From Geodermatophilaceae bacterium (lineage in GTDB: Bacteria > Actinomycetota > Actinomycetes > Mycobacteriales > Geodermatophilaceae), in the NCBI GenBank assembly GCA_013811975.1, contig JACCUF010000097.1, forward strand, positions 1-8,686: 8,686 nucleotides of DNA. Reading direction: 5' to 3'. A model generated the notes under the pieces. The model was not told the origin of the DNA. It saw only the letters and a program-made list of their open reading frames with translations, and did not search any database. The translations under genes and the position numbers were made by a program. This document shows, piece by piece, positions 1-6,454 of this stretch (position 1 is its first letter; each line of letters starts with the position of its first letter).

Positions 1-722
1 AGGCCGATGGTGAGCGGCTGGCCAGCCTGCAGGAGGCGCTCTACGCCGAGGGCACCGGAGGAAGCAATCGCCGCGTCCTGCTGGTCCTGCAGGGTATGGA
101 CACCAGCGGGAAGGGCGGGGTGATCAAGCACGTCATCGGCGCGGTCAATCCGCAAGGCAGCCACATCGCGTCATTCAAGAAGCCGACGGCCGCTGAGCTC
201 TCGCACCATTTCCTCTGGCGGATCCGCAAGGAGGTACCCCCTCCAGGTCTGATCGGCATCTTCGACCGATCGCACTACGAGGATGTCCTCATCGCCAGGG
301 TTCAGCGCCTGGTACCCGTCACGACGTGGGAGAAGCGCTACGCCGAGATAAACCTATTCGAGCACGGCCTGGTCGAGGACGGCGTGCACCTCGTCAAGTG
401 CTTCTTGCACATCTCGCCGGAAGGACAGAAGGAGCGACTACTGGCCCGGCTCGGCGACCCGGAGAAGCAGTGGAAGTTCAACCCCGGTGATGTCGACGAA
501 CGAGAGCATTGGCCGGCCTACGCGAAGGCCTACGAGGCGGTCCTGGATCGGACGAATACGGAGTCGGCGCCGTGGTATCTGGTGCCCAGCGACCGCAAGT
601 GGTACCGCAACTGGGCGATCGGTCGACTCCTGTTGGAAACCCTGACCGAGATGGACCCGCAGTTCCCGAAGCCTGCGTACGACGTGGACGAGCAGCGCCG
701 CCGCCTCACCGAAGACGACTAG
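1..722 (+). CDS. ppk2: PPK2-family polyphosphate kinase (5' end missing)
   Basis: Partial gene; the reading frame enters at base 3 and gives 239 visible residues before a TAG stop. PPK2 enzymes transfer the terminal phosphate of polyphosphate to a nucleoside mono- or diphosphate in the cytoplasm. Seen: a Walker A loop GMDTSGKGG (visible residues 31-39), a Walker B-like FDRSHYEDVL (87-96), then conserved blocks KRYAEINLFE (111-120), EKQWKFNPGD (154-163) and APWYLVPSDRKWYRN (189-203), the usual PPK2 lid and C-terminal signature. The RSHYEDVL block resembles the subgroup often called class III, which accepts AMP and ADP; that subgroup call is inference. Most PPK2 Walker A loops read GKDG, whereas this one reads GKGG, which I recall as common in actinobacterial members. 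Perhaps 40-60 N-terminal residues lie outside the window. The next gene starts 16 bases downstream on the same strand. Confidence 0.95.
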   Translation, partial: ADGERLASLQEALYAEGTGGSNRRVLLVLQGMDTSGKGGVIKHVIGAVNPQGSHIASFKKPTAAELSHHFLWRIRKEVPPPGLIGIFDRSHYEDVLIARVQRLVPVTTWEKRYAEINLFEHGLVEDGVHLVKCFLHISPEGQKERLLARLGDPEKQWKFNPGDVDEREHWPAYAKAYEAVLDRTNTESAPWYLVPSDRKWYRNWAIGRLLLETLTEMDPQFPKPAYDVDEQRRRLTEDD

Positions 723-738
723 TGCACTGGCTCTGACC

Positions 739-3237
739 ATGCGACCCGACGATGCCGATCCGGGCCAGAACCCGCTGTGGGTCGAACTGCGCGTGCACGG
801 GGTCAGCGGGTCACCGCCGGAGAGCATGCTGCTCAGCGCGCACGTTGTCCAGGTGGGGGGCGATGAGAAGGGCCGCTTCTTCCGGCGAGCCAGTCCACAG
901 GGCGAGGAACTGCCGCCCGATCATGGGCGGATCCTCGAGGCCTACCACTGGGGCCGCTTCACCAGCGGTACCTGGCGTCAGGCGCTGTGGCTGCTGATCA
1001 TCCCGTTCGGGATCGTCAACGCCGCCCAATTCATGCTGCCGCGTCCGGGAGCCGATCGCTGGGCGCGTCGCTGGCACGCGGTTGCCGGTGCCATGCTGCG
1101 GACCCTCGGCGTCGGGCTCACCTGCCTGCTGATCTACAGCTCCGCCGTGGTCGGCATGGATCTGCTCGGCTGGCAGTGGGCCCGGGCCGGACAGGGCCAG
1201 GGCCGCCAATGGTGGCTGCTGGTCGGACTGCTGCTCCCGTTGGGAGCGCTGACGCTGTTCAGCCTATTCGGTCGGGCCACGTTGAGCGCTGGGCAGAACC
1301 CGGGGGAGGACACCAGGAGCGACCGGGAGGGCAGTACGACCCTGCTCGGCCGGGTCCAGGACCACCCACCGACCGAACTCGGCCGCTCGGCGTTCTTCAC
1401 CGGAGATCCGGATGCTCCGGCCTTGCGCCGACTTCATGCCTGCGCCGCAGTGGCGTTACTGACGGTGTTGTGTTTCTCCCCGGCTGCAGATCGCGGCGAG
1501 AGTGCAGCCGAGGTCGGCCGTTGGCTGGCCTTGATCCTGCTCGGCGCGGCTTTGTCGATGATCGTCCTCCTGGGCGATCCCGAGCGATCCTCGACCGTGA
1601 CCACTGGGTCCACCGGCTGGGATCGCAGAGTCGAGCGTTGGCACCGGCTGGCCCCGGTACTCGCAGCGGTTGGGATCATCAGCGCGCTGACTCTGCTGGC
1701 TTGGGCTGCTGTCACCCAGGCTGGGCAGAGCGTCTCGATGGTCACCAGGGGCGTTGACTGCGCGGCGGCACAAGAGTCGGCCGGTCCCGTCAGCGTGTGT
1801 TCGATGCCCGGCATCGATTCCGTCGGATTCGGTTTATTGGCGACCTGTGTCGTGGCTCTGGTGCTGCTGTTCGTCGGAGTGGGTGGGCTGGCCCGCCGCA
1901 CGCGCAGAACGGGACCCGATGCTGTCCTGTCAGCGTTCAGCCGCTTCGCGATGGGAATGACAGCGGCTCTGGCCGGCTCCGTGGGAACGTTCCTCGGGGT
2001 CGGGTTCGGAGCGGCATTCAGCTTCGCGGTCCAAGCAGCCATCAACCTGGTCGCGGTCGAAGCTGTGGCGATCCCCGCGCTGTTGCAACGCGTCGCCTAC
2101 GCCTGGGGGCTCACGACCGTCCTCATGCTCGTCATCGTCGTTGTCGGAGGGATCGGTTATCTCGTCAGGCGGGCGGAGTTCGTCGACCGGGCGGCGGAGG
2201 CCTTTCGCTTCGGTCGAGCAGCGCCGCGGCTGCCCGCTGCCTGGCTTCGCCGGGTGGCGCGGGCGATGTACCTGGCGCGGGCCAAGAACCATCTGCAGCT
2301 GTTGTTCTGGGTATTCGCCGGATTCGGGATTCTGCTGTCCCTGGCCGCCGGGATCGAGCACTGTTCGGTGACTTCAGGATCTCGCTGCGTCCCGATCAGC
2401 CTGTGGCAGCCGCTCGGCGTCCTGTCCGAGCCTGCCAACCCGGACGGGGTCAGCCCGATGATCTGGCTCGGAACACTCGTCCTGGTGAGTTTGTCCGCCC
2501 TGTTGGTGTTCCTGGGCCGAGGCGCCATCGGATCGGAGAGCGTACGGCGCGGAGTCAGCGTGATCTGGGACGTCATCGCGTTCTGGCCCCGCTCGGTGCA
2601 CCCATTTGTGCCGCCGCCGTACTCCCAACGAGCGGTAGCCGACCTCAGACGGCGGATCAGCTGGCATCTGGGGACGCTTCGGGACCCGGATGTGCCACTC
2701 CCCGACCCTCCAGCCTCGCGCGTGGTGGTGGCCGCACACAGCCAGGGGAGCCTGATCGCCGTTGCTGCACTGTTGTGGTTGACCCCCGAGGAGCGGGCTC
2801 GGGTCGGCCTGGTGACTTTCGGCTCACAGCTACGTCAGCAGTTCGTTCGAGCCTTCCCCGCCCACGTCGACATCTCCGTCCTGGCCTGGCTCTGGTCGCG
2901 GTACGACGGGCGTTGGCGAAACCTGTACAGGGACACCGACGCGATCGCGGGTCCGGTGCTGAGCTGGGATCACTCCGCCGAGCGGCACGGACAGCAACCA
3001 CAGTCACGCCGCATCAACGGCTGGGATCATGCCTACGACGACGAGATCGATGAAGCCAGCGGACGGCGGTGTTGCGGCCCGGACTGGCGACTACTGGACC
3101 CGACGCCGTCCGACATCGCCCAGATGACATCCGCGGTCACCACGCTGCGCGGTCATGGGGACTACCCGGCGGACCCGGACTGGGCCACGGTCGTCGCCGA
3201 AGTGCTGCCCCCGTTGGGGGTGTCCCCGCGCGTCTGA
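739..3237 (+). CDS. Multi-spanning membrane protein with split alpha/beta-hydrolase motifs
   Basis: 832 residues, ATG start, TGA stop. ATG 739 is the first start codon in this frame after the PPK2 stop; no good Shine-Dalgarno is visible, so translation may depend on read-through from PPK2. The N-terminus carries LRVHGVSGSPPE (residues 17-28), an HGxxG element like a lipase oxyanion-hole loop. About 10-11 hydrophobic segments follow, roughly at 82-100, 117-141, 158-178, 232-248, 261-278, 303-325, 361-382, 403-435, 455-476, 518-536 and 574-594. The C-terminal soluble part has AHSQGS (666-671, Ser668 as nucleophile-elbow candidate), NLYRDTD (728-734, possible catalytic Asp) and GWDH (761-764) or RGHGDY (804-809) as His candidates. 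I recall similar large actinobacterial membrane proteins of unknown function with RVHGVxGxPPE near the start. Substrate and biological role are unknown; lipase or esterase activity is inference from motifs. Confidence 0.88.
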   Translation: MRPDDADPGQNPLWVELRVHGVSGSPPESMLLSAHVVQVGGDEKGRFFRRASPQGEELPPDHGRILEAYHWGRFTSGTWRQALWLLIIPFGIVNAAQFMLPRPGADRWARRWHAVAGAMLRTLGVGLTCLLIYSSAVVGMDLLGWQWARAGQGQGRQWWLLVGLLLPLGALTLFSLFGRATLSAGQNPGEDTRSDREGSTTLLGRVQDHPPTELGRSAFFTGDPDAPALRRLHACAAVALLTVLCFSPAADRGESAAEVGRWLALILLGAALSMIVLLGDPERSSTVTTGSTGWDRRVERWHRLAPVLAAVGIISALTLLAWAAVTQAGQSVSMVTRGVDCAAAQESAGPVSVCSMPGIDSVGFGLLATCVVALVLLFVGVGGLARRTRRTGPDAVLSAFSRFAMGMTAALAGSVGTFLGVGFGAAFSFAVQAAINLVAVEAVAIPALLQRVAYAWGLTTVLMLVIVVVGGIGYLVRRAEFVDRAAEAFRFGRAAPRLPAAWLRRVARAMYLARAKNHLQLLFWVFAGFGILLSLAAGIEHCSVTSGSRCVPISLWQPLGVLSEPANPDGVSPMIWLGTLVLVSLSALLVFLGRGAIGSESVRRGVSVIWDVIAFWPRSVHPFVPPPYSQRAVADLRRRISWHLGTLRDPDVPLPDPPASRVVVAAHSQGSLIAVAALLWLTPEERARVGLVTFGSQLRQQFVRAFPAHVDISVLAWLWSRYDGRWRNLYRDTDAIAGPVLSWDHSAERHGQQPQSRRINGWDHAYDDEIDEASGRRCCGPDWRLLDPTPSDIAQMTSAVTTLRGHGDYPADPDWATVVAEVLPPLGVSPRV

Positions 3238-3277
3238 GCACAAAGCGGAGGATGACGTTTTCCCAGGAAATGCAGGT

Positions 3278-5425
3278 TCAGTCGGTGGCGCGCAGGACCA
3301 CGAGCGAGCGGCCGATTACGGGAACTGAACCGCCGGCCCCGACGACGATCTCTGGGCTGGATGGCTGCCGCGAGAGCGCGGTGTCGAGGACGACATCCCA
3401 GGCATCCGCGTACTCCACCGGTGGCATGCGAAAGTCCAACGCGGAGTCATGGGCGTTGAAGCAGAGCAGGAACGACACATCGGTGATCGGCGCACCTCGA
3501 TCGTCGCGCTCGTTGATGCCATCGCCGCTGAAGAAAACCGCGAACGCACGGTGATAGCTGGAATCCCAGTCGCCGTGAGTCATCTCGATCCCGGCCGAGG
3601 TCAGCCAGGAGATGTCGGGAACGGGATCGCCGACATCGCGTACGGGCGAAGCACGGAAGAACCGACGGCGGCGGAACGTCGGATGTGCGCGGCGTAGGCG
3701 GGAGGCGGTGGCGACGAAGGCGTTGAGGTCGTCGTCGGCCGATGCCCAGTCCATCCAGGACAGTTCGTTGTCCTGACAGTAGGCGTTGTTGTTGCCATGC
3801 TGGGTGCGGCCGAGTTCGTCTCCATGGGCCAGCATCGGAACGCCCTGGGACAAGAGCAGAGTGGCGATCATGTTCCGCCGTTGGCGGGCCCGTATTTCGA
3901 CGATCTCGGGATCGTCAGTCGGGCCTTCCACCCCGTGGTTCCACGAACGGTTGTGGCCCTCACCGTCGCGGTTGCCTTCGCCGTTGGCCTCATTGTGTTT
4001 GCGGTTGTAGGACACGAGATCGTTGAGTGTGAAGCCGTCGTGTGCGGTGACGAAGTTGATACTGGCCACCGGGCGACGGCCGTTGTGCTTGTAGAGATCC
4101 GACGATCCGGTGATCCGGGCCGCGAACTCCGGAAGCGCTGCCTTCTCGCCGCGCCAAAAATCGCGGACCGTGTCGCGGTATTTCCCGTTCCATTCCGTCC
4201 ACTGTGGAGGAAAATTGCCGACCTGGTACCCCCCTTCGCCGACATCCCACGGCTCGGCGATCAGTTTGACCTGGCTGACCACGGGGTCTTGCTGGACGAG
4301 GTCGAAAAACGCCGACAACCGATCGACGTCGTGCAACTCTCGGGCCAGGGCCGAAGCCAGGTCGAAACGAAACCCGTCCACGTGCATATCCAGCACCCAG
4401 TAGCGAAGGGAATCCATGATCAGTTGCAGCGAGTGCGGGTGGCGAACGTTCAGGGAATTCCCGGTGCCGGTGTAGTCGACGTACCGAGCAAGGTTGCGGT
4501 TGTCGAGTCGATAGTAGGCAGGGTTGTCCAAGCCGCGGAAGCACAGCGTCGGGCCGAGGTGATTGCCCTCGGCGGTGTGGTTGTAGACGACGTCGAGGAT
4601 CACTTCGATCCCGGCCGCGTGCAGGGCGCGAACCATGCCCTTGAACTCCTGCACTTGATGATTGCCACCACCTGATGCGGAATAGGCCTGATGTGGGGCG
4701 AAGAAGCCGATGGTGTTGTAACCCCAATAGTTCGTCATATTTCGCTGAGCCAGGGTCAGGTCCAGGACGAACTGGTGCACCGGCATCAATTCGAGGGCGG
4801 TGACGCCCAACGAGACCAGATGTTCGATGACCGTTGGATGGGCGATGCCGGCGTAGGTCCCGCGCAATTCCTCGGGGACACCGGGATGAGTCTTGGTCAG
4901 TCCGCGGACGTGCGCCTCGTAGATCAGGGTCCGGTGGTAGGGGGTCCGGGGCGCCCGGTCGAGACCCCAATCGAAGAATGGATTGATGACGACGGACTTC
5001 AGGGTGTGCGCAGCCGAATCGCTGCGGTCGGGAACGTCGGTGTCTGAGCGCTGGGCGGTATCCCGGCCGTCGTCCGCACTGTTGAGGGGATAGCTGAACA
5101 GCTGCTGACCCCAAGTCAGGTTCCCGTCCAGGGCCTTGGCGTAGGGATCGATGAGCAGTTTCGCCGGGTTGCAGCGCTGTCCTCGGCTGGGGGCGTACGG
5201 CCCGTGGACGCGGTAGCCGTAGCGTTGACCCGGGTTGACCCCAGGAAGATAGACGTGGTGGACGAAGGCATCCACGTCCTCCATCGGGATCCGCTGCTCG
5301 GCTCCCTGCCGATCGAACAGGCACAGTTCGATCAGCCCCGCGATTTCGCTGAACACCGCGAAGTTCGTGCCGGTGCCGTCGTAGGTTGCGCCGAGGGGAT
5401 ATGCCGTGCCCGGCCAGGATGTCAC
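3278..5425 (-). CDS. glgX: Glycogen debranching enzyme GlgX (GH13 isoamylase type)
   Basis: 715 residues from GTG 5425 to a TGA stop; the family is usually about 700-720 long. It hydrolyses alpha-1,6 branches in glycogen, typically on phosphorylase-trimmed outer chains. Seen: an N-terminal CBM48-like region beginning WPGTAYPLGATYDGTGTNF (4-22), then the GH13 barrel with DVVYNH (278-283), HVDGFRFDLAS (348-358, nucleophile Asp355), LIAEPWD (388-394, acid/base Glu391) and TAHDG (460-464, Asp463), and a C-terminal beta domain ending RSLVVLRATD. The WPG-x-x-YPLGATYDG block sits close to the N-terminus in homologues such as mycobacterial GlgX/TreX, which favours GTG 5425 over in-frame ATG 5476 or the still longer form from 5551. 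A TANNNT hexamer six bases upstream of the GTG supports leaderless expression. No glgP, glgB, glgC or trehalose gene lies in the window. It is convergent with the membrane protein, 40 bases apart. Confidence 0.96.
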   Translation of the reverse strand: MTSWPGTAYPLGATYDGTGTNFAVFSEIAGLIELCLFDRQGAEQRIPMEDVDAFVHHVYLPGVNPGQRYGYRVHGPYAPSRGQRCNPAKLLIDPYAKALDGNLTWGQQLFSYPLNSADDGRDTAQRSDTDVPDRSDSAAHTLKSVVINPFFDWGLDRAPRTPYHRTLIYEAHVRGLTKTHPGVPEELRGTYAGIAHPTVIEHLVSLGVTALELMPVHQFVLDLTLAQRNMTNYWGYNTIGFFAPHQAYSASGGGNHQVQEFKGMVRALHAAGIEVILDVVYNHTAEGNHLGPTLCFRGLDNPAYYRLDNRNLARYVDYTGTGNSLNVRHPHSLQLIMDSLRYWVLDMHVDGFRFDLASALARELHDVDRLSAFFDLVQQDPVVSQVKLIAEPWDVGEGGYQVGNFPPQWTEWNGKYRDTVRDFWRGEKAALPEFAARITGSSDLYKHNGRRPVASINFVTAHDGFTLNDLVSYNRKHNEANGEGNRDGEGHNRSWNHGVEGPTDDPEIVEIRARQRRNMIATLLLSQGVPMLAHGDELGRTQHGNNNAYCQDNELSWMDWASADDDLNAFVATASRLRRAHPTFRRRRFFRASPVRDVGDPVPDISWLTSAGIEMTHGDWDSSYHRAFAVFFSGDGINERDDRGAPITDVSFLLCFNAHDSALDFRMPPVEYADAWDVVLDTALSRQPSSPEIVVGAGGSVPVIGRSLVVLRATD

Positions 5426-5437
5426 CGGCAGACAATA
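5426..5437 (-). promoter_or_regulatory. Candidate leaderless promoter -10 element of glgX
   Basis: On the minus strand the hexamer TATTGT (5437 to 5432) fits the actinobacterial -10 pattern TANNNT and is followed by six bases and then the GTG start codon at 5425. This is the spacing expected if transcription starts on the first base of the start codon, giving a leaderless mRNA. No convincing -35 element is visible at 16-19 bases upstream; that interval is occupied by a hairpin. The nearest Shine-Dalgarno-like run, GGAGGGG, is about 18 bases from the GTG, too far for normal initiation, which also favours leaderless translation. The assignment is inference from pattern and spacing. Confidence 0.4.
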
Positions 5438-5439
5438 AC

Positions 5440-5474
5440 GACGCCCCTCCGCGAACGGGTCGCGAAGGGGCGTC
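5440..5474 (-). terminator. Strong hairpin just upstream of glgX (terminator or attenuator)
   Basis: Inverted repeat with 15-base arms (5440-5454 and 5460-5474) around a five-base loop. Read as plus-strand RNA the stem has one C-A mismatch (5449/5465); read as minus-strand RNA the same position is a G-U wobble, so all 15 pairs form in the glgX direction. The bases following the stem on the minus strand, GTTATTGTCTG, are only weakly T-rich. It could end transcripts coming from the CoA-binding-protein gene or act in a 5' leader if glgX has a start upstream. If ATG 5476 were the true start the hairpin would lie inside the coding region. Confidence 0.45.
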
Positions 5475-5667
5475 ATGTGCCGGGAACTACCGGCGCTCCG
5501 GGCTATCCCAACCGAAGTTGCGATGGCCCCGCGATGTCGACTGGCGAGCAAGCTCGCTGTCTAGCATCACGGGCCCGATGTCCGCAGCTACCCGAAGGCC
5601 GCCGCGATCAATGGTCCCGGTCGCTCCATCTCATGTCGAAACACATTACGGAGCGTGACCGTCGGGC

Positions 5668-5692
5668 GAAAAGTCTCGGCGAACCGAGCTTC
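5668..5692 (-). terminator. Possible intrinsic terminator, minus strand
   Basis: On the minus strand a CTCGG/CCGAG stem (5688-5684 and 5679-5675) closes a TTCG tetraloop. An outer AAG/CTT extension pairs with one bulged base, and the stem is followed by four T residues (5672-5669). This could end transcripts that run past the CoA-binding-protein gene. The stem is short and the T tract brief, so the call is tentative. Confidence 0.3.
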
Positions 5693-5790
5693 TCCGTTCC
5701 TCTGGTCTGTGCCGGTTGTTCCCTGCAACACGTAAGTTACCCAGGCGTGTACGCGGGGACAAGGTGTTTTTCGAGAAACTCCAGCCACTC

Positions 5791-5829
5791 CAGTCACACT
5801 GGTGACTGTGATAGCTATCCCTCACAGTC
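5791..5829. promoter_or_regulatory. Nested inverted repeats, operator-like
   Basis: Three overlapping dyads. CAGTCAC-ACTG-GTGACTG (5791-5808) has perfect seven-base arms. GACTGTGA-10 nt-TCACAGTC (5804-5811 and 5822-5829) has perfect eight-base arms. GATAGCTATC (5810-5819) is a perfect ten-base palindrome inside the second. The second dyad contains the CRP/FNR-type half sites TGTGA and TCACA, but ten bases apart rather than the six of a classical CRP or GlxR site. The cluster ends eight bases before the DnaA-box array. It looks like a protein-binding region; the regulator and target are unknown, and a cruciform or RNA fold is an alternative. Confidence 0.45.
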
Positions 5830-5837
5830 GTTACGCT

Positions 5838-5910
5838 CCGTCCACATGCTGCGTCAACTCGTCCACACGCCAAGGCCTTCCGTCCACACTCGGTGAACAC
5901 CTTGTCCACA
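5838..5910 (+). promoter_or_regulatory. Phased array of four DnaA-box-like 9-mers
   Basis: Four direct copies of a 9-mer: CCGTCCACA (5838-5846), TCGTCCACA (5859-5867), CCGTCCACA (5880-5888) and TTGTCCACA (5902-5910). The last is the preferred DnaA box of high-GC actinobacteria, and all four fit the relaxed Streptomyces form YY(G/A/C)TCCACA. Start-to-start spacing is 21, 21 and 22 bases, about two helical turns, so all sites face the same side of DNA. A degenerate fifth copy, TCCCTCACA, may lie at 5818-5826. The intervening bases are not conserved. Neighbouring genes (uvrB, glgX, CoA-binding protein) are not those of an actinobacterial oriC (dnaA, dnaN, rpmH), so a DnaA titration, replication-timing or transcription-control site is more likely than an origin. 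Binding by DnaA is inference; an iteron-like site for another protein is the alternative. Confidence 0.6.
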
Positions 5911-5961
5911 ACATTCTTTCTCTCGTTCATCGCGGCGGCGGCGATTCGAGGGTTGAGAGTG

Positions 5962-6387
5962 CTACCCAGAGCCGGTCGGGCCCAGGCGCGGCCATTCGCT
6001 GGCCGGGCAGTGATCCATCACGACGGTGAGTCCGGCCGCCTCGGCCCGGTCGGCCGCGGCGGAGTCGATGACCCCGAGTTGCAGCCAAACCGCGGCGGCA
6101 CCGATCGCGATCGCCTCGTCGACATCTACGCCGGCCATCTCCGAGCGTCGAAAGATGTCCACCACGTCCACCGGTACGTCGATCTCGCGAAGCGTGCGAA
6201 CGCCGGGCAGGTCATGGACGGACGCGCCCTGCGGGTTGACCGGAATCACCGTGATGCCGCGATCGAGAAGAAAGCGTGCGACGCCGTACGACGGTCGCCG
6301 AGAGTTCGGCGTCAGACCGACGACCGCCCAGACCGGCCGGCGTAGCAGGTGCGCGATCTCGTCGTCGGTTCCACGTGGGGTGTCCAT
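5962..6387 (-). CDS. CoA-binding domain protein (YccU family)
   Basis: 141 residues, ATG start, TAG stop; about the normal length for this single-domain family. It is a Rossmann-like fold related to the CoA-binding domain of succinyl-CoA synthetases; members bind CoA or a similar nucleotide, but the physiological role is not settled. Seen: the first strand and nucleotide loop AVVGLTPNSRRPSYGVARFL (residues 21-40), VIPVNPQG (47-54), the family block PVDVVDIFRRSE (71-82), EAIAIGAAAVWLQLGV (90-105) and C-terminal GLTVVMDHCP (119-128). It is divergent from uvrB across 84 bases. No Shine-Dalgarno precedes the ATG, and a TANNNT hexamer eight bases upstream suggests a near-leaderless transcript. The next gene on this strand, glgX, is over 500 bases away, so the gene is probably monocistronic. 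Confidence 0.92.
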   Translation of the reverse strand: MDTPRGTDDEIAHLLRRPVWAVVGLTPNSRRPSYGVARFLLDRGITVIPVNPQGASVHDLPGVRTLREIDVPVDVVDIFRRSEMAGVDVDEAIAIGAAAVWLQLGVIDSAAADRAEAAGLTVVMDHCPASEWPRLGPTGSG

Positions 6388-6395
6388 GCCTGACG

Positions 6396-6401
6396 ACGGT
6401 A
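6396..6401 (-). promoter_or_regulatory. Candidate -10 element of the CoA-binding-protein gene
   Basis: Minus-strand TACCGT (6401 to 6396) fits TANNNT and ends eight bases before the ATG at 6387, the same spacing as the uvrB candidate on the opposite strand. No -35 match is visible. TANNNT is a loose pattern, so this rests on position and the absence of a Shine-Dalgarno. Confidence 0.28.
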
Positions 6402-6435
6402 CGACCGGTGGCCAAACGATTCCGACGATGCGACT

Positions 6436-6454
6436 GGGGAATGTCGCATACCCC
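6436..6454. repeat. Imperfect palindrome in the uvrB promoter
   Basis: GGGGaATGtcgCATaCCCC is a 19-base dyad with four-base outer and three-base inner arms, one symmetrical A-A mismatch and a three-base centre. It ends three bases before the -10 candidate of uvrB, where an activator or repressor would contact the promoter. It overlaps the TGTCG core of the candidate DNA-damage promoter, so the two readings compete. Confidence 0.35.

Larger units (their letters stand above)
5475..5961. other. Long intergenic region without a convincing gene, rich in inverted repeats
   Basis: This is most of the 536 bases between the CoA-binding gene and glgX, both on the minus strand. Short open frames exist on both strands (for example minus 5646-5930, 94 codons) but lack ribosome sites, homology I recognise, or protein-like composition. 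Besides the terminator-like hairpin, operator-like repeats and DnaA-box array listed separately, it holds GCCGG-6 nt-CCGGC (5479-5494), GCGAGC-AA-GCTCGC (5544-5557), CGGGCCCG (5570-5577), GTAAGTTAC (5732-5740) and ATCGC-7 nt-GCGAT (5929-5945). No tRNA-like fold or riboswitch class that I recognise is present. The middle section looks less GC-rich than the flanking genes. Confidence 0.6.

Noticed and set aside
1797..3053. 418-codon plus-strand open frame
   Set aside because: Alternative frame of the membrane hydrolase gene; Arg/Pro/Gly-rich, no membrane helices or motifs.
3238..3277. Bidirectional terminator between the membrane protein gene and glgX
   Set aside because: Only a four-base TTTC/GAAA stem is visible in the 40-base gap, too weak to call.
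3797..4675. 292-codon plus-strand open frame
   Set aside because: Lies antisense within glgX, whose product is conserved across its length. Long antisense frames are routine in GC-rich genes, and its translation resembles no family I know.
3990..5435. 481-codon minus-strand open frame overlapping glgX in another frame
   Set aside because: Out-of-frame shadow of glgX with Arg/Pro-rich composition and no recognisable domain.
5426..5551. Longer glgX start at 5551 or 5476
   Set aside because: These add 42 or 17 residues with no resemblance to GlgX N-termini, and have no suitable Shine-Dalgarno; GTG 5425 places the conserved WPG block at the usual position.
5728..5750. ACACG-13 nt-CGTGT dyad with internal GTAAGTTAC
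   Set aside because: Short arms and a long spacer; I could not link it to a known operator, so it is only mentioned within the intergenic entry.
5838..5910. Chromosomal or plasmid replication origin
   Set aside because: No dnaA, dnaN, rpmH, rep or par gene nearby, only four boxes in one orientation, and no strongly AT-rich unwinding element.
5646..5930. 94-codon minus-strand open frame with CGR every seven residues
   Set aside because: The periodicity comes from the 21-base spacing of the DnaA-box-like repeats. The 22-base step breaks it, there is no ribosome site, and the rest is not protein-like. The DNA-site explanation is better.
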